A stretch of DNA of 64,000 nucleotides, from NCBI GenBank assembly GCA_013176395.1, contig JABMLP010000004.1, positions 620,001 through 684,000 on the forward strand. Direction: 5' to 3'. The notes below the pieces were generated by a model. The model worked only from the letters and a program-made list of their open reading frames with translations, made no database searches and was not told the origin of the DNA. Positions 1 to 11,548 of this stretch are shown piece after piece. Source of the stretch: Venturia oleaginea. Its lineage: Eukaryota; Ascomycota; Dothideomycetes; Venturiales; Venturiaceae. Position 1 is the first letter of the stretch. Every line of letters begins with the position of its first letter. Both the position numbers and the translations under genes were made by a program.

Positions 1-530
1 CTTTGCCTTGCCCTTTTCCATTTCTTCCACCTTTTGAACCTGGCTCCTCGACCATAGTTTTGGATTTTGCAGCCTGGGGAACATTAATGACAAGTCAAAC
101 AATCCAGATTGGCCATTGTACTCACATTGCTGCATGCGGTATACTGCTTGTCACATGTTCGCCCTCCAGCAGTGAGGAAATCGGGAAAAGTGTCACCTTG
201 GACTAAGAATGGTCTGCCTTTATCGCTGCTCATGAGAATTGGAGGTGCTTGTATGCCGGCAAGTGCACCACCGAAGCTCTGGAGATTCTGCAACGAGGCG
301 GCCCGACTCTTGAAAGGATCAAGATCCGTCAAGTTCTGCAACGACTTATCTACATCCGTGGTGGCGTTCGAGGCAGTATTGGCATGGATGGAGGTATTGC
401 TGCTCGTCGAGACATTGGAAGGCGTCGAAGTGAAATTTGCAATGAAGACATGTCTCTGGCCTTGAATAATAGAAGAGCAGGCAACACACCAAGCAAATAA
501 AGCAATAAAGTGGAAGAAGTTCATGATCAA
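1..530 (-). CDS. Putative secreted Cys-containing protein, 5' part (cut by window edge)
   Basis: The ORF starts at 530 with a clear signal peptide (residues 1 to about 22, FFHFIALFAWCVACSS core). A Ser/Thr/Asn-rich region with many N-glycosylation sequons follows, then a segment with TCDKQYTACSN. A 52-bp intron at 74-125 (GTGAGT donor, CCCAG acceptor) is inferred. Reading across it replaces a stop with an open frame, AAKSKTMVEEPGSKGG, that runs off the left edge. The Cys-x5-Cys-x-N-x-A pattern is common in fungal extracellular proteins of unknown function. No catalytic motif is visible. The 3' end is missing, so the length and later domains are unknown. Confidence 0.7.
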
Positions 531-1676
531 TGATAGGAATATCAGAGACTCATATAAGAAAGAGGCAGGTTTATCGGAAATTAAGGATTGGAATGCAGCA
601 GGGTCACCAAATCATCGTGGCAGATTGAAGAGAGGAACCAGATTGGAGACATGGATTGGGAAAGGCATGCTTTTCTCCTCTGCGTGAAGCGTCCTGAGGT
701 TGAAACGGGGGCGATACCGATATGCGCGACGCTTTGTTTCATCTTTGGCTTTGACAGGTTATGGTGAGACGAGGGGATCCTTCGGTTTGGTCGCATTGGA
801 TTCAACAATAAGTACTGTCTGTCTTGAGTCTCTTCAGTTGCGCCGTCTCAAAACAATGTCGTCAACGGTTCCTTCCGGGATCATAGCGATGATTGGTTGT
901 TGTTGTTGTTATTGTTGTTGTTCTTGCAGCTACGTGTATTACGTTACGTGATGAAAACATCTGGGTTGCAGCTCTTGGCCCGATGCGGCTGCATGGCAAC
1001 TTGGTGGGATAGAACTTCTCACCATGACCCAAGTGCCCCAATTCTTTTGACAAATACAAGACAAGGTACCTCCCTTTCTAAGTCTAAAAGTTACCTCGAT
1101 CAAGCAGTATCGGGAATCGGCGGCGGAAGAGAAACCCCCAGATATAAATGGGTACAACATGCCGACTTCAAGATACAGTCCCAGTACTTCTCTTACCATG
1201 CCCTCTCACAGCTGTACACAGTCTCCACCTGCGCGTAGGGCTTGGCTGCATGTCTCGCAAGTACACACTCCCTGTCCCTGCCATACTTCTGGATAATTCA
1301 AGATCCCATCTCAAGCCCACAGAAAAACGTTTCACAAGCACGAATTCAGCAGGAGACTGGTATAAGCTATGGGATGTTCTTAGCTTGACAGCTTCATCAT
1401 CTTGGCTTTACCGAGAGCCAGGCTGCAGGTGCGCAATCACTTTCGGTCGAATTTCCTCCAGCCTGAAAATCGTAAGTCCTTTCACATGGACACGTCGGGA
1501 CGTTCATCCTATTTATGAGACCATATTGAACACTGCCATGTCAATAGCTTGTGCCATCTCATGTTATTTCATAGGTTGCCACTATCCTATTTTTGATCTA
1601 CAGTACGGCATATCTTCCTTTCAGGAACCGCTCAAACCAAAATCAGTTAAATAGTTCACGCAAAAAAGTGTCAATA
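531..1676. other. Intergenic, no supported gene
   Basis: Only short, poorly coding ORFs are seen on both strands, including a 168-codon frame at 1148-1654 with no domain. A (TTG)n-like microsatellite lies at about 896-928, close to a mirror (CAA)n tract near 6450. Confidence 0.5.
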
Positions 1677-2045
1677 TCACTCAACATCATCACCTCCAAC
1701 CCCGAAACCCCGCCAAATCTTCGACACCACATATCCAACACCAAGAGCAACCAAACCACAAGCACCATGAAAGACAAAGGTCGCAAGGAAGCTCAATCTC
1801 TTGTCCCGTTCAATCCCCCGTCCAGCGAGTTGTGCCATGTCCTCCCTTAAGGACCTGATCCATCGCAGACCCCGTCTAATCTCCTCCACCTGTCTGAGTT
1901 CCCGCCTGACGTTCTCCCAAATACCCTGTTCTTGACGCACAAAAACTACTCCTTCCTGATCTCTTCCGCTTCGCATCAATCTCAGCTCGTAGGTGGCCGG
2001 ATCTGCTGGGCGTGTTCTGACGCGGTAGGTGATTGGAGCACACAT
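1677..2045 (-). CDS. Small hypothetical protein with C-terminal TM segment
   Basis: A 122-codon ORF. The N-terminal half is charged with basic/acidic heptad-like spacing (about residues 40-80), suggesting a coiled coil. A hydrophobic stretch follows (FLATFVFHGACGLVALGVGYVV, about residues 86-107) and then a short tail. This is the layout of a small tail-anchored or single-pass membrane protein. The frame has fungal coding character (balanced E/R/V codons) that the overlapping frames lack. I do not recognise the family. The start at 2045 is the first ATG after upstream stops. Confidence 0.5.
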   Translation of the reverse strand: MCAPITYRVRTRPADPATYELRLMRSGRDQEGVVFVRQEQGIWENVRRELRQVEEIRRGLRWIRSLREDMAQLAGRGIERDKRLSFLATFVFHGACGLVALGVGYVVSKIWRGFGVGGDDVE

Positions 2046-3170
2046 TGTAATGTGATGGAATGAAGTGATGGCTTGGTTGGAGGTTGAGGGTTGGAGGTTG
2101 GAAGACGAGAATTTGAGCTGAGATATCAGCCATTGGAGCGCTGCAAGGGTGGAAAACTCTTACTGCTTTTGTGACGTAGGCGGATTTTTCCAGCTTTTCG
2201 ACTGAATCTCTGGCTCTCTCACCTCTATGATCGCGAGCACAAAGGGCGAGCTTTTTGAAGCGAATATGCTGTCCTATTGCGTGCTTGGGTGAGCCGTTAG
2301 AGAGCGTTACAGAGAAGCATGTGTGTAGTATTCAGGTGGAAGCAGTAGGCCACAAAGCTGAGCTACTATCAGTTATGGTGTTCTTTGCGGGTGTTTGATG
2401 GTAGCAAATTAGCATTCAATCCTTTGGTCATGATACTTCCTTCCATCAAGCTCAAAGAATCGCGAGTGTCAAGCATTAAATCTGTAAATCTGCTCGGGCA
2501 GTACCAGATCAATCAACTGCGCCCCAACATAAGACTCCCTTCGTTCAAGCCTACTCTGGAGATGCTGTGAAAAAGAACAAGCCGTTGACTCTCTGGCTAC
2601 ACCAAACTCTGGTATCACAGGTATTCAATCTCCCCCTAGTAGCGCTTGCTGGCAGGGCTAATAAGATAACAGCAACACGAGCCTTGTACTTCTTAGTGAA
2701 GGCCCTAGCATAATCTGTCCGTTGAAAGATGACTAAAATCGCTTACTGTTCTGACTCGCCGTACTTGCCTTCGAAATTGACTTGTCTGTGATTCCAGCCC
2801 TGCTACTTCTCGTACTGCGTTTCCCATAAAGTCAATCCTATCACGAAAATGAGTATATATCTAGAAGAAGTATCAGGTGTAGACTGGCCACAGCGAAGTT
2901 TTGATGCCTAAGAAACGCGATTGTTCGTGTGATTGCCTATGAGACCAACTTGCACGCAAATCAAGCCGGCCTGTCCCTGTGATTTTGCCTCCGCCCCTCA
3001 CTTCCCGTAATCAACAGAAGATTGGGGATCGAATATCATGTAGAAAAACTTCTCCGGCGTAGGAGCCAGCCTTGTTAAGAGAAACGCAGGGTGCCTTGTA
3101 GTAGTGGGGGCGTCGACATGTCGGTTGAGGATCCATTGGCAGATTTCTGTATGGCTGAGGGCTTTTGCAC
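2046..3170. other. Intergenic, no supported gene
   Basis: Only short ORFs without domain character are present. I see nothing in it beyond possible promoter sequence for the flanking minus-strand genes. Confidence 0.5.
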
Positions 3171-4265
3171 TCAGCGAGCGCAGAAGCTGGAGTTGTGTAT
3201 GACTAGGTTGATGATCCTGGTGTGTGAGCGCTGCGAACAGCGTGATGAGTATGATTGAGGAGAGGAGTGCTCCCAGTGAACGGGAGAGTACTCACGAACA
3301 GGAGACTGGTGACGCTGGCGGCGGACTGACGACTCATCGCGATGAACTGTCCGAAATTCAGAGTAGTGGCGGCAGATTGGCAAATTTTTGGTGGCGGACA
3401 GGTGACTTGCTGCGGCCGCGCTCGAGGAAACATCTAAGCTGGGAAGTCAATATGTTAGCAGCGTTCAAGTCAGAGAGGGTACGTGATCTTACCAAACGAG
3501 GCTTGCTCAGCTCACCTTTTGGCGGATGCACTTTTCCGCGGTCAAGCCAGCATCGATTTGGGCGGTCGGATAAAGGCGAAGCTCTTGCAGATTCTTGGTT
3601 GGCCTTGAAGCATAAGGTATATTGTTTGTGTCCGGAGAATCTTTCATAGCGAGGAACGGAGCGTGCTATCCTTTGAAAGAGATGGCAGAAGGTGGAGTAT
3701 TGTCGCGACCTTGCCAATTTGTGTCTGCTATCGTTAGATGGTGTATATCACAGACTGGAAGTGAAGTACCTTGTTTTCGAGGTGACTTGGATCGTTGAAG
3801 TTTGGGATTTTGATGTTGCTGGATTCGCAAAGCATTTCGCCCTCGACTCTTGCTGCCGAAACTGAAAGCGGCAGAGTTCACATCTATCTTTGCTGTCTTC
3901 CGGATCGAATTTGAAGCTCGCGATGAGCTGGTAGTCCTCCTCGCGCGTCGCCCGGGCTTCCGGGTCTGCTAAGAGCTGTGGAAAATATCGATCATACGTT
4001 TGACAGACTTCCGATCCAGATTCGTCCTTGAATTTGGCGTGTAGGACGGAATAATTGTGTTGCGCTTGTTCTGGTTGGAGCCTGTCGTTGACGAATTTGC
4101 GGATGGCGGCGAGCGCTTCCATCTGGTCCGGGTGAAGGCCTTGCTTGCAAAGTCCTCTACCTTGTGTACATCGTGATCCACATTCCAAATTGTGCCTGCC
4201 TTGTGTACATCGTGGTTCTCGAATGCCTTTTGTATCTTCGTTCTCTCCTGCTTTCGCATCTTCAT
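3171..4265 (-). CDS. Hypothetical multi-exon protein (exon limits partly inferred)
   Basis: Three minus-strand coding blocks join through good splice sites. Block 1 (about 4188 to 3772) contains RKFVNDRLQPEQAQHNYSVL and a Cys pair, RCELCRFQF. Intron 1 starts with GTACTT at 3771 and ends with a TAG near 3727; it restores the frame into block 2 (about 3726 to 3522). A second intron ends near 3441 with TTAG. Block 3 is Ser/Arg-rich and could hold one more intron (GTGAGT near 3298). The 5' end is unclear: a 16-bp direct repeat at 4162-4177 and 4199-4214 disturbs the frame near the candidate start at 4265. No family recognised. Confidence 0.4.
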
Positions 4266-4575
4266 AATATCAGGCTGGTGGGAAGCGCCGACAACGGATG
4301 ATGTTGTGGCTGGAGGCCCAGCTCTTCTCTAACGGTGCTCAAATGGGTGGGAGCAGCCAAGGTGATCTGATGTTGTTAGCGAAAAGTGCTTCCATATTTG
4401 TGTGAGTCCAAAACGTACCGAGGGATCAGATAATTGGTTTTTGCGGCTGTCCGCCTGTAGTCGAACTGGAAGCGAGTCTCGAGATTATGGGTATTTGGAT
4501 GATGACCATCCGAGATTGATGTTGGATGAAGAAGTTCGAAGACTTCAAATTGCCACCACAGAGCGACTCTTCCAC

Positions 4576-4818
4576 TTAATCGTCGTCCAGGTAGTCGTAT
4601 GGAGTTTGCCAGATCTTGGAGACGGAGAAAATATGTTTTCTACCATCATCCCAATGCACCCAAACGTCCTGTCCTGGTGATAGAGATTTCATCTCGCAAG
4701 GAACAATGCTAAACCCACCTCCTATCTTTTGAACCACCAAAAGATAGAAGCCACAAAGACACATTCGAACACTTCCAAAACACCAAAACACCAAAAAGAA
4801 GCGACTCGGCACTATCAT
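4576..4818 (-). CDS. Short hypothetical ORF
   Basis: An 80-codon frame whose second half reads like real protein (SLSPGQDVWVHWDDGRKHIF, then an acidic end). The first half is hydrophobic and may be intronic or 5' UTR. The SPGQDVWVHWDDGR segment faintly resembles Tudor/chromo-like small beta folds, which is too weak to assign. It may instead be the last exon of a longer gene. Confidence 0.25.
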   Translation of the reverse strand: MIVPSRFFLVFWCFGSVRMCLCGFYLLVVQKIGGGFSIVPCEMKSLSPGQDVWVHWDDGRKHIFSVSKIWQTPYDYLDDD

Positions 4819-7135
4819 GAGCTGGTTAGCAGAATGTCAAGATTTCAGACATTCGAAGCGGCCAAAAGGACAATTATAGATCCCCAACACCCAGGATCGA
4901 ACAGCGGCCATCACGATCTCTCACACCACCTGTAACAAACCATGAAACAGATCACAGATCTACCGAGTGGCAAGCTCACAAAGCTCAGCTCCCACCCACA
5001 GCTCAAACGTAACTCATCACACAAATACACCTCCAAAAAATCGCGGGAAAAAAAAAAGATGTATATTTGACGATACAGCCTCAATCATATGAGGGTTTCC
5101 GAGCCAGATAGTCAACTCCCAGGATTTTGTTGCGGCTCGAGGTACTAGCTCAAGGCTTAGGCGTGGGCTTATCACGATTTTGCATATATACGCACCTAAG
5201 TATAGGTAATGTATACATCAATGAATGATAAGATTTTCGGCCGCCGACAAGGTCTCTTAGGTCAAGATGATATTCTAGTTATTTGTTAGTGTTGGTGTAT
5301 CTCCACGGATCCTATCAGGTGTATAGGAAGGTGGTTGTCATTAGGTATATTAGATGGGTAACAAGTACTTGTTGTAAGTTGGTATGATAATTTGATAGTT
5401 AGTTGTCTTCACATGAGAGCGCAGACCCTATGTATCTATATACATTGTGTGAATGCCAACAAACGAAGTGGGGTGATGTGGTATTATAGGTTATCCTAAC
5501 CTATAGCCACATCATCAGCCTGGCGCCACATATGGCACTATGGCTACATGCAAGATCATGTGCCACACGCAACGCCATTATCCAAACAGTTAGTGAGAAG
5601 ATTATGCTTATTGCTATCCTCTTATCAAGCCACAGCTTAATGAATTCACCAAGGATTCTTAATTGTAGCAATGCTCGTTCCGAAGGGCTCTTGAAATCTC
5701 AAGTTCCTGATTAGCCTCAAAGAGTTCAAATACTATATATTGTTAAATTCCTATAGAATTGTTAGATAGATGGTACGTTTACTTTAGATATTACAACATA
5801 AAGACTCACTATTTTATTATCGCCTAGAGATTCTTCCCTGAAGAAAATGAATTAATCATGTTTTGAGATTATTTTACCGCGAGTTCCCCTAATAACTGGA
5901 GAAGTGGAGATTAAACCCTAGTAAATATTTACCTGTAGTCTGTAATGCTCTATATAGTCCACTACTCTGTTTATAGCCGCAACAAATTAAAATAATCAAT
6001 GCACCTCCAACCTGCAGCCACTGAATATCCGGTATAATATTAACCCACAATAAACGCTGCTCTTTCTGGACTGTTTTCAGCACTCTTGCATGAAGATGTA
6101 AGAGAAATTCTGTTCCAATGCTTTTGAAATAACATCGTGTAGTAACAATCCCGAGGTCTTAGGTAGTCAGCCTCGTTAGTAGAAACGGCCGGCAGGTTTA
6201 TCCTTTTCGAATTCCGGGACGAGCACCAATAATCAAGATAAATATTTCTGCATCAGGGACCAACCCAATTTCTGCGTTGGAAGAGGTAAGTAGCTTCATC
6301 TGTACTGAAAGCGGTGACCCTTTTCCCAGATTAGCCAAACCCGAAGATGTCGAAAATCGTCAGCCTTCTAATCGTGGTGTGGAGAACTACGTATTGATGT
6401 CGAGTTTCAACATTAAGTGCACTATACTACCTATTCGAGATCGACTTCAACTAGCAACAACAACAACAACATCGAGTTCCGCACTACCCTTTTTCCATGT
6501 GCTGAGAACCAATGCTCGCATTATAATCATCAAGGCTGGTTGAACAGATCGTGGATTCAGCAGTTGACGAGAAAAGAACGCCGCTGTGAAGCCCAGTAAC
6601 CTATTCGAACACCAGCTTCCTGTGATCCATGAGCACCACAACCTGCGCTGCCTGATTCTATTCAGTGAATCAGACCAGCGTCAATTCAAATTTGAAGCAA
6701 AAGTTCGCCACACGGATCTCCAGGCCGTGTGGTTATGAACCAATTTCGAAGATTGTTTACGCTCGCCGCTTGCCGTTGTAACTACCAGTGTGATGGTAGA
6801 ACTTACAGAATATGTTGGACTACAGTCCCCGGGAGATGGGGGAACTTTTCAGCCGATCTGTTGACATACTCCAACGATGGCCCAATCCTACAAACAAAAG
6901 CTGCAGGACTGATTAGCCACAGAGAAATCCGAGTGACTGAAAATGACTGGTTCCAGCGCCGAGTCCCTGCGGTGAGCATCCATTTTGGCGTTCGATTATC
7001 TTCACTTGAAGTGCCATCCTGATTTGTCCCAAACAACTCATTCTTTCACAGCGCAACACAGTTCAACAGTCTCAAACACATCTAAATCATCATAATCACC
7101 CTAATCAATCACTCCTCCTCATCGTCATCACCATA
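4819..7135. other. AT-rich, gene-poor tract
   Basis: From about 5080 to 6260 the sequence is AT-rich with many stops in all frames. It contains an imperfect palindrome at 5475-5513. A short (CAA)n tract lies near 6451-6470. No coding block with protein character was found. It may be an old, mutated transposon relic, but I see no recognisable domain. Confidence 0.45.
5475..5513. repeat. Imperfect palindrome (hairpin-forming)
   Basis: The arm GATGTGG..TTATAGGTTA (5475-5493) is complementary to TAACCTATAG-CCACATC (5497-5513), with a 3-nt loop and a 2-3 nt bulge. It sits in an AT-rich stretch without genes. It could be the end of a degenerate MITE or LTR. Confidence 0.5.
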
Positions 7136-9120
7136 ATGGCCATCGTCCCGTGCCAGCACGGCTCGAAAGAAAGGAATGTCAGCCTCTCGGTACTCAAACA
7201 GTTGGAGCAAGACACATCCTTCCCACGGCGCACTCTCTACGAAATCCCCGAAGGAGCGGTGGCCATAGAACCAATGGATTGACTAGAGGAGTGGCGACGA
7301 GAGATTGACACTTGTGCCCAATTGCCCCGACGACCAGGAGGTCTTCGCAGATTCTTGCTTTGGGTTGGCAATACGCTCCGATGTGGAAAAGGGAAGGAAA
7401 CGTCTTGGAAACGAGGAGAAGGGCCATACAACAAAAAGCCACAGGTCCGAATGAAATGACCTGGATGAACATCTTCCACGCAGTCTCCGGCAAGTGCAGC
7501 CTGGCTGACTTGCCGACATCACCGCATACTGCACACCAGATAATGATATTGAGTGCCTACCTTTCAGAGTGACGCGAAGACTCCAACCTTCTCCACCGCC
7601 GCTACACCTGCGCATTCCGTGAAGCGCATAACTATTTCACTTCGAAAGTGTTTAACATGTCTGTCGAGGTACCGGAGGCCTGGGTGCGGTGATTATGGCA
7701 GAGTGGCTGTGGCAGACTGGATAGTCGAGACCTCGTCGATTGACGCATGTAATAAGTCTCCAATCCACCGATCCCATCTCCGACCAAGTCACCCTGGTGG
7801 TTTTGAAGACGCTGGAGGCTTCGATAATTGCCAAATACAGTGCGACAGCTGCGGAGGAGACGGCCATTTGTCACATCGCTCGTTACTGCTAGAACGCAGA
7901 AGGCTCTCAAATCAAAAATGATCGACCATCCACAAATTGGGCATAATCATGCTCTCGGTAACGACATGTATCAACCGCCTTCAACCAGGCAATCGCCAAA
8001 CGGAAGACTGGGTTGTATGGAGGTGCAAGAATGGCGAAGTTATCCGCCAGTCCCACTTCCGAACTAGTATATTCGCAGGGAGAAGTTGGCAACAGCTTGC
8101 GTCACTACCACTTGCGGGTAGGTTGCCATCGTTTCTACTGGCAGAGTTTCAGCAGGCCAGGACATTCAGTTTCCACTGCTCGTCGGTATAGTAGGGTATG
8201 TGTGGCTATAACCAGCTGAATCGGAGGCCGTCACGCCGCAGAAGACTCAGGAGCGACGCGAGTCGTTCACCAACAGGATTCGCAAGGGAGTCTTGGCCGC
8301 TGAGAACTTCTAGGACTACACTGGTGTGTCAAAAGCCCCTCACCAGAAGGATTGAAAGCTGTACAACCAAATGCTGGCGAGGTCAACAGCGGAGCTATCG
8401 ACACCACGACGACTGCTGGTACGTTCCATGGTATAAGGTCGAATCATACACGGATGCCCAGCCTAGCTGATCTGCCAAAATCACCACCCATTTGATATGC
8501 TGAACCTACTGGTGCGTTGTTCGACATCGTTGGAGACAAATTCTTCATCGGAACAGACAAGCTAGTACTCGTTGAACGAAGTTCATTCTTCAGCCCCAAG
8601 TATTGATGAGAACGATGAAGGATTGAACCCTGATGGGCCCAACACCAATGATGTTGTTGAACGAGTTGATACACTCTCAAATGGAGTTTACCGCATATGT
8701 CGCCACCAGGATCGAAATCAAAACGTGGAAGAGGAGTACTATGAGGAGACATAGTGCCTTGCTGAGAGATATTCAGTAGAGGTATCTTCACTCCTCCGAT
8801 ACCGAACACCATCATCTTGACACTGTCATCTTTGGCAGTGAATCAGACCACGGTCCAGAAAAGTACGGGTCAGCGATGGGAGGATGATCTACAAACGATG
8901 ACAGCAGGGTGATCTAGAAGCATTGGCAGGAGGACGATCTAGAAGCTTTTGCATGGCTCAAAGACATCGCTCGAAACTGGCAGAACAGCTGCTCCCATTT
9001 ACCGTGAAGGTCCTGCAGCCAGAGGCAATTGTGAGTTCGAGCGCATGGGTTCAGATGTCCGACAAACCACGAACCAATGCGCAGGCCCACCACACGCTGT
9101 GTCCCTGGTGATGTGTCTAT
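7136..9120 (+). other. Probable gene relics, unassigned
   Basis: Short open stretches start at an ATG at 7136 (MAIVPCQHGSKERNVS then a stop after about 49 codons). They continue in shifted frames (for example a basic W/R-rich piece after 7288). Protein-like character fades in and out of frame, as expected of a decayed or heavily interrupted gene. I cannot name a family. Confidence 0.25.
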
Positions 9121-9125
9121 GATCC

Positions 9126-9500
9126 TTGCTGCTCTTGGACAGAATTCTGTGGTCCAGGAAATACCCTCAGTCTTCGGCAATCTACGCCATTCACATCATT
9201 CAGGACCGCATGAACGGCAAGAAGAATGATGTCTTCATCGAGTTGAAAGATTGGAATGAGGCCGAGAAGGCTATCCGCTGCTACAAAAACCAGGCTCTGA
9301 AGGAACGCGCCTCAAAGCTAGGCAATCGTCGCACTAAGCTGGCTCTTGCTACAGCCTCCAAACTGATGAAGGCCATTTCCCCTCGTGCAAAGTCCATGTG
9401 GGCCAACGGAAAGTCAGAGCGTCCTACTGAGTGACTAAATGACAGTCCTTGTAATTGGGACGGCTTCATCACCCGAGAAGAGATGGCACCACGAGCCAAT
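9126..9500 (+). pseudogene. Relic of a fungal RRM-type RNA-binding protein
   Basis: Residues from 9170 on read AIHIIQDRMNGKKNDVFIEL, then an (E)AEKAI-like helix, KLGNRRTKLALATASKLMKA and a pre-stop ISPRAKSMWANG segment. This order (RNP-like beta strand, helix, 'RxSKLGxRxVxVELxSQxxLMK') is that of the C-terminal half of an RRM in a widespread fungal family. After the stop at 9434 the next frame continues with WDGFITREEM, also typical of that family. This shows a frame disruption. Flanking sequence has no matching N-terminal half in frame, so I call it a relic. Confidence 0.5.
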
Positions 9501-11084
9501 GCGCACGCTTGTGTCTTCGATGATGTGTCTAGACTTCTCAGTCACTAGCGCACAAAGTGACCGCACTTCCAAGGCAAAGGAACTGGAGCACCGCGAATCA
9601 CATGACCAGAAGAACCATCTTTCAGAGACAACGCCGCCCAAGGGCATGTTCCTCAACAAGCTGGACCAAAGAAATGAGGCAAACGACGTCTTTGGAGCTG
9701 TGGACGTGTCGCCAACGAAAATGGCACCGCCAGTTCACGAACAATGACCAGGTCCTCCCCTTTCCACCTCGTGGGTTCTTTCTTGTCCCCGATGCACTCG
9801 ACCCTGCTCAAGACCCACCAAAATGAAGGCTGGGCACTTGTAGCTCAAGCTCTAGGGCTGAGGGCCCCATTACTCAAGAAACGCGTTGGCAAAACCGACA
9901 CACCAAATTCAAGGAATGACATCAGTACAGCGGCACGAACATCGCTGCTCATGCTGCTGTGCTGATTAGTAGGCCAGGCGTGAAATGCATAGCGGGAATC
10001 GTTCATTCCATCCGCGGGTCGATAGCCATTGTTGCTGCTGGCGGATCGCAATGCCCTACCACGAGGCATCGCATTGGTGCACTTTCCGACGAAGCGACTA
10101 GAATTGTTGCTAGTTTGGAGACACGACTCTGATACGGCTCCCACATCTATAGGCGTCCAAAGGTGGACGACGAAGTCATAGCCAGTCACCATTTCGAGGA
10201 CCATGTAATGCCCATCGCCGACATCTCCGGTGAGTGCTTTTCCTCATCACCATCAAGAATTCCATGGTCTGACTTGATGGACAGATTGCGAGTCTAATCC
10301 AATCCTTTTCCTGGAGTTACGGGTCTGTGGCAGATATCGCACTTCGTGACTCCTGCCTACAAAATGAGAAGAAGAAGGAGAGACGTGGAATCAGGCTCAG
10401 TCGGGATTCCATGCTAATCAGGGAAACTTGGAGATGTTTTGGCAACAGCAACGCGAGGGGGGGCAGGTTGTGACTGTGGCATCAGCTCAACTGATCATTC
10501 CGATCCAGACTGCGGAGCACAATCTCGCCAGAATCCCCCCACTCCATTACAGATGAAGCCCGAAACCTGAAGACGTCTCAGCGGCAGTGGTTCCACTCGG
10601 ATCTGATCTTGGAGGCTCCTCAAAGTCGTGGGGATGCTTTGGCAGCGTTGGACCGTCCCAGGGAAAGCTAGATGAATGCCAATTCGGGATCGACACAGAT
10701 GAATCAATGCAATCCTCGTCGTACCATTGGGTCATCATCGCACGCATCGCTGTAGCACGCCATTCAAACGATGGCGAAAGATTGCCTCGTGGCTCAAGAT
10801 TCAAGTCATGGAGCCAACCGCTACCACTGTGAGCTTCTGAGACGTTTTGCGAGCACGGCCCTGTCATGACCAGATCCTTGGCGAAACTGGGAAAGCCCAT
10901 CACCAGATGAACGAAGACGAGTCTGTATGATCTTGATACTTGGATCAATTTCAGTACCATACATACCCGCTGAACATGAGGTGCCCGTCCCATGCATCAT
11001 TTAGGGAGCGTACCCAAAACCTCAGCGTAAAACCTTCGAGCACCAAACATTCTTGCCAGTTATCGCAAGCCTCCATGAACCATA
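9501..11084. other. No supported gene
   Basis: Overlapping ORFs up to 148 codons occur on both strands, but none shows domains or clean splice signals. They may be remnants downstream of the RRM relic. Confidence 0.4.
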
Positions 11085-11548
11085 ATGCAGCATGATCATC
11101 TCTCGGCTCTTGCTTCAATGCGTACTCTTACCCGAGCACTTCCGTCAGGTCCTACGTTACCAGGCAGGCCATCAGCAGGTAATCGAACGCGGCAGTAAGA
11201 ATACTGGTCTAGAGATCATTCCGGGCCTTGAAGTTTGTGTCCACTTTGATCGAGTTGATGAACAGTCCCAAATAGGAGTCCAACACGAAGACTGGGGATG
11301 CCAATGTCAAGATCGAAGGTGATGCGCAAGGACACAAGAGTCAAGCTAAGCAAGATATCGAGAAGAAGTCGGACGATTCAAGACGTGATGGAGTAGGCGT
11401 GGCGTTGGTAGAGATGGTATGCAGCTGGTATAATTCTTTGATGCTTCATTTTGGTCCCTCCTTTTTTCCCCTTTCGCAGTCTGACATTCCATTCCAATCA
11501 GCGCCGAAGCATTTTATGAGATCAACACATGCTGCGGATACCGAATAA
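11085..11548 (+). CDS. Candidate small multi-exon gene
   Basis: ATG at 11085 opens MQHDHLSALASMRTLTRALP and runs to a GTAATC donor at 11179. A later block from about 11274 (NTKTGDANVKIEGDAQGHKS, acidic/Lys-rich) ends at a strong intron, 11417-11479 (GTATGC donor, long pyrimidine tract, CGCAG acceptor). It then continues to a stop at 11548. The middle exon boundary cannot be fixed from sequence alone because two frames are open there. Function unknown. Confidence 0.35.

Noticed and set aside
1148..1654. 168-codon plus-strand ORF
   Set aside because: Irregular composition, no domain, no start context and competing frames.
3412..3426. Adjacent GCGGCCGC and CTCGAG sites that look like a cloning polylinker
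   Set aside because: The surrounding sequence continues as coding-like fungal DNA on both sides with no vector sequence; chance occurrence.
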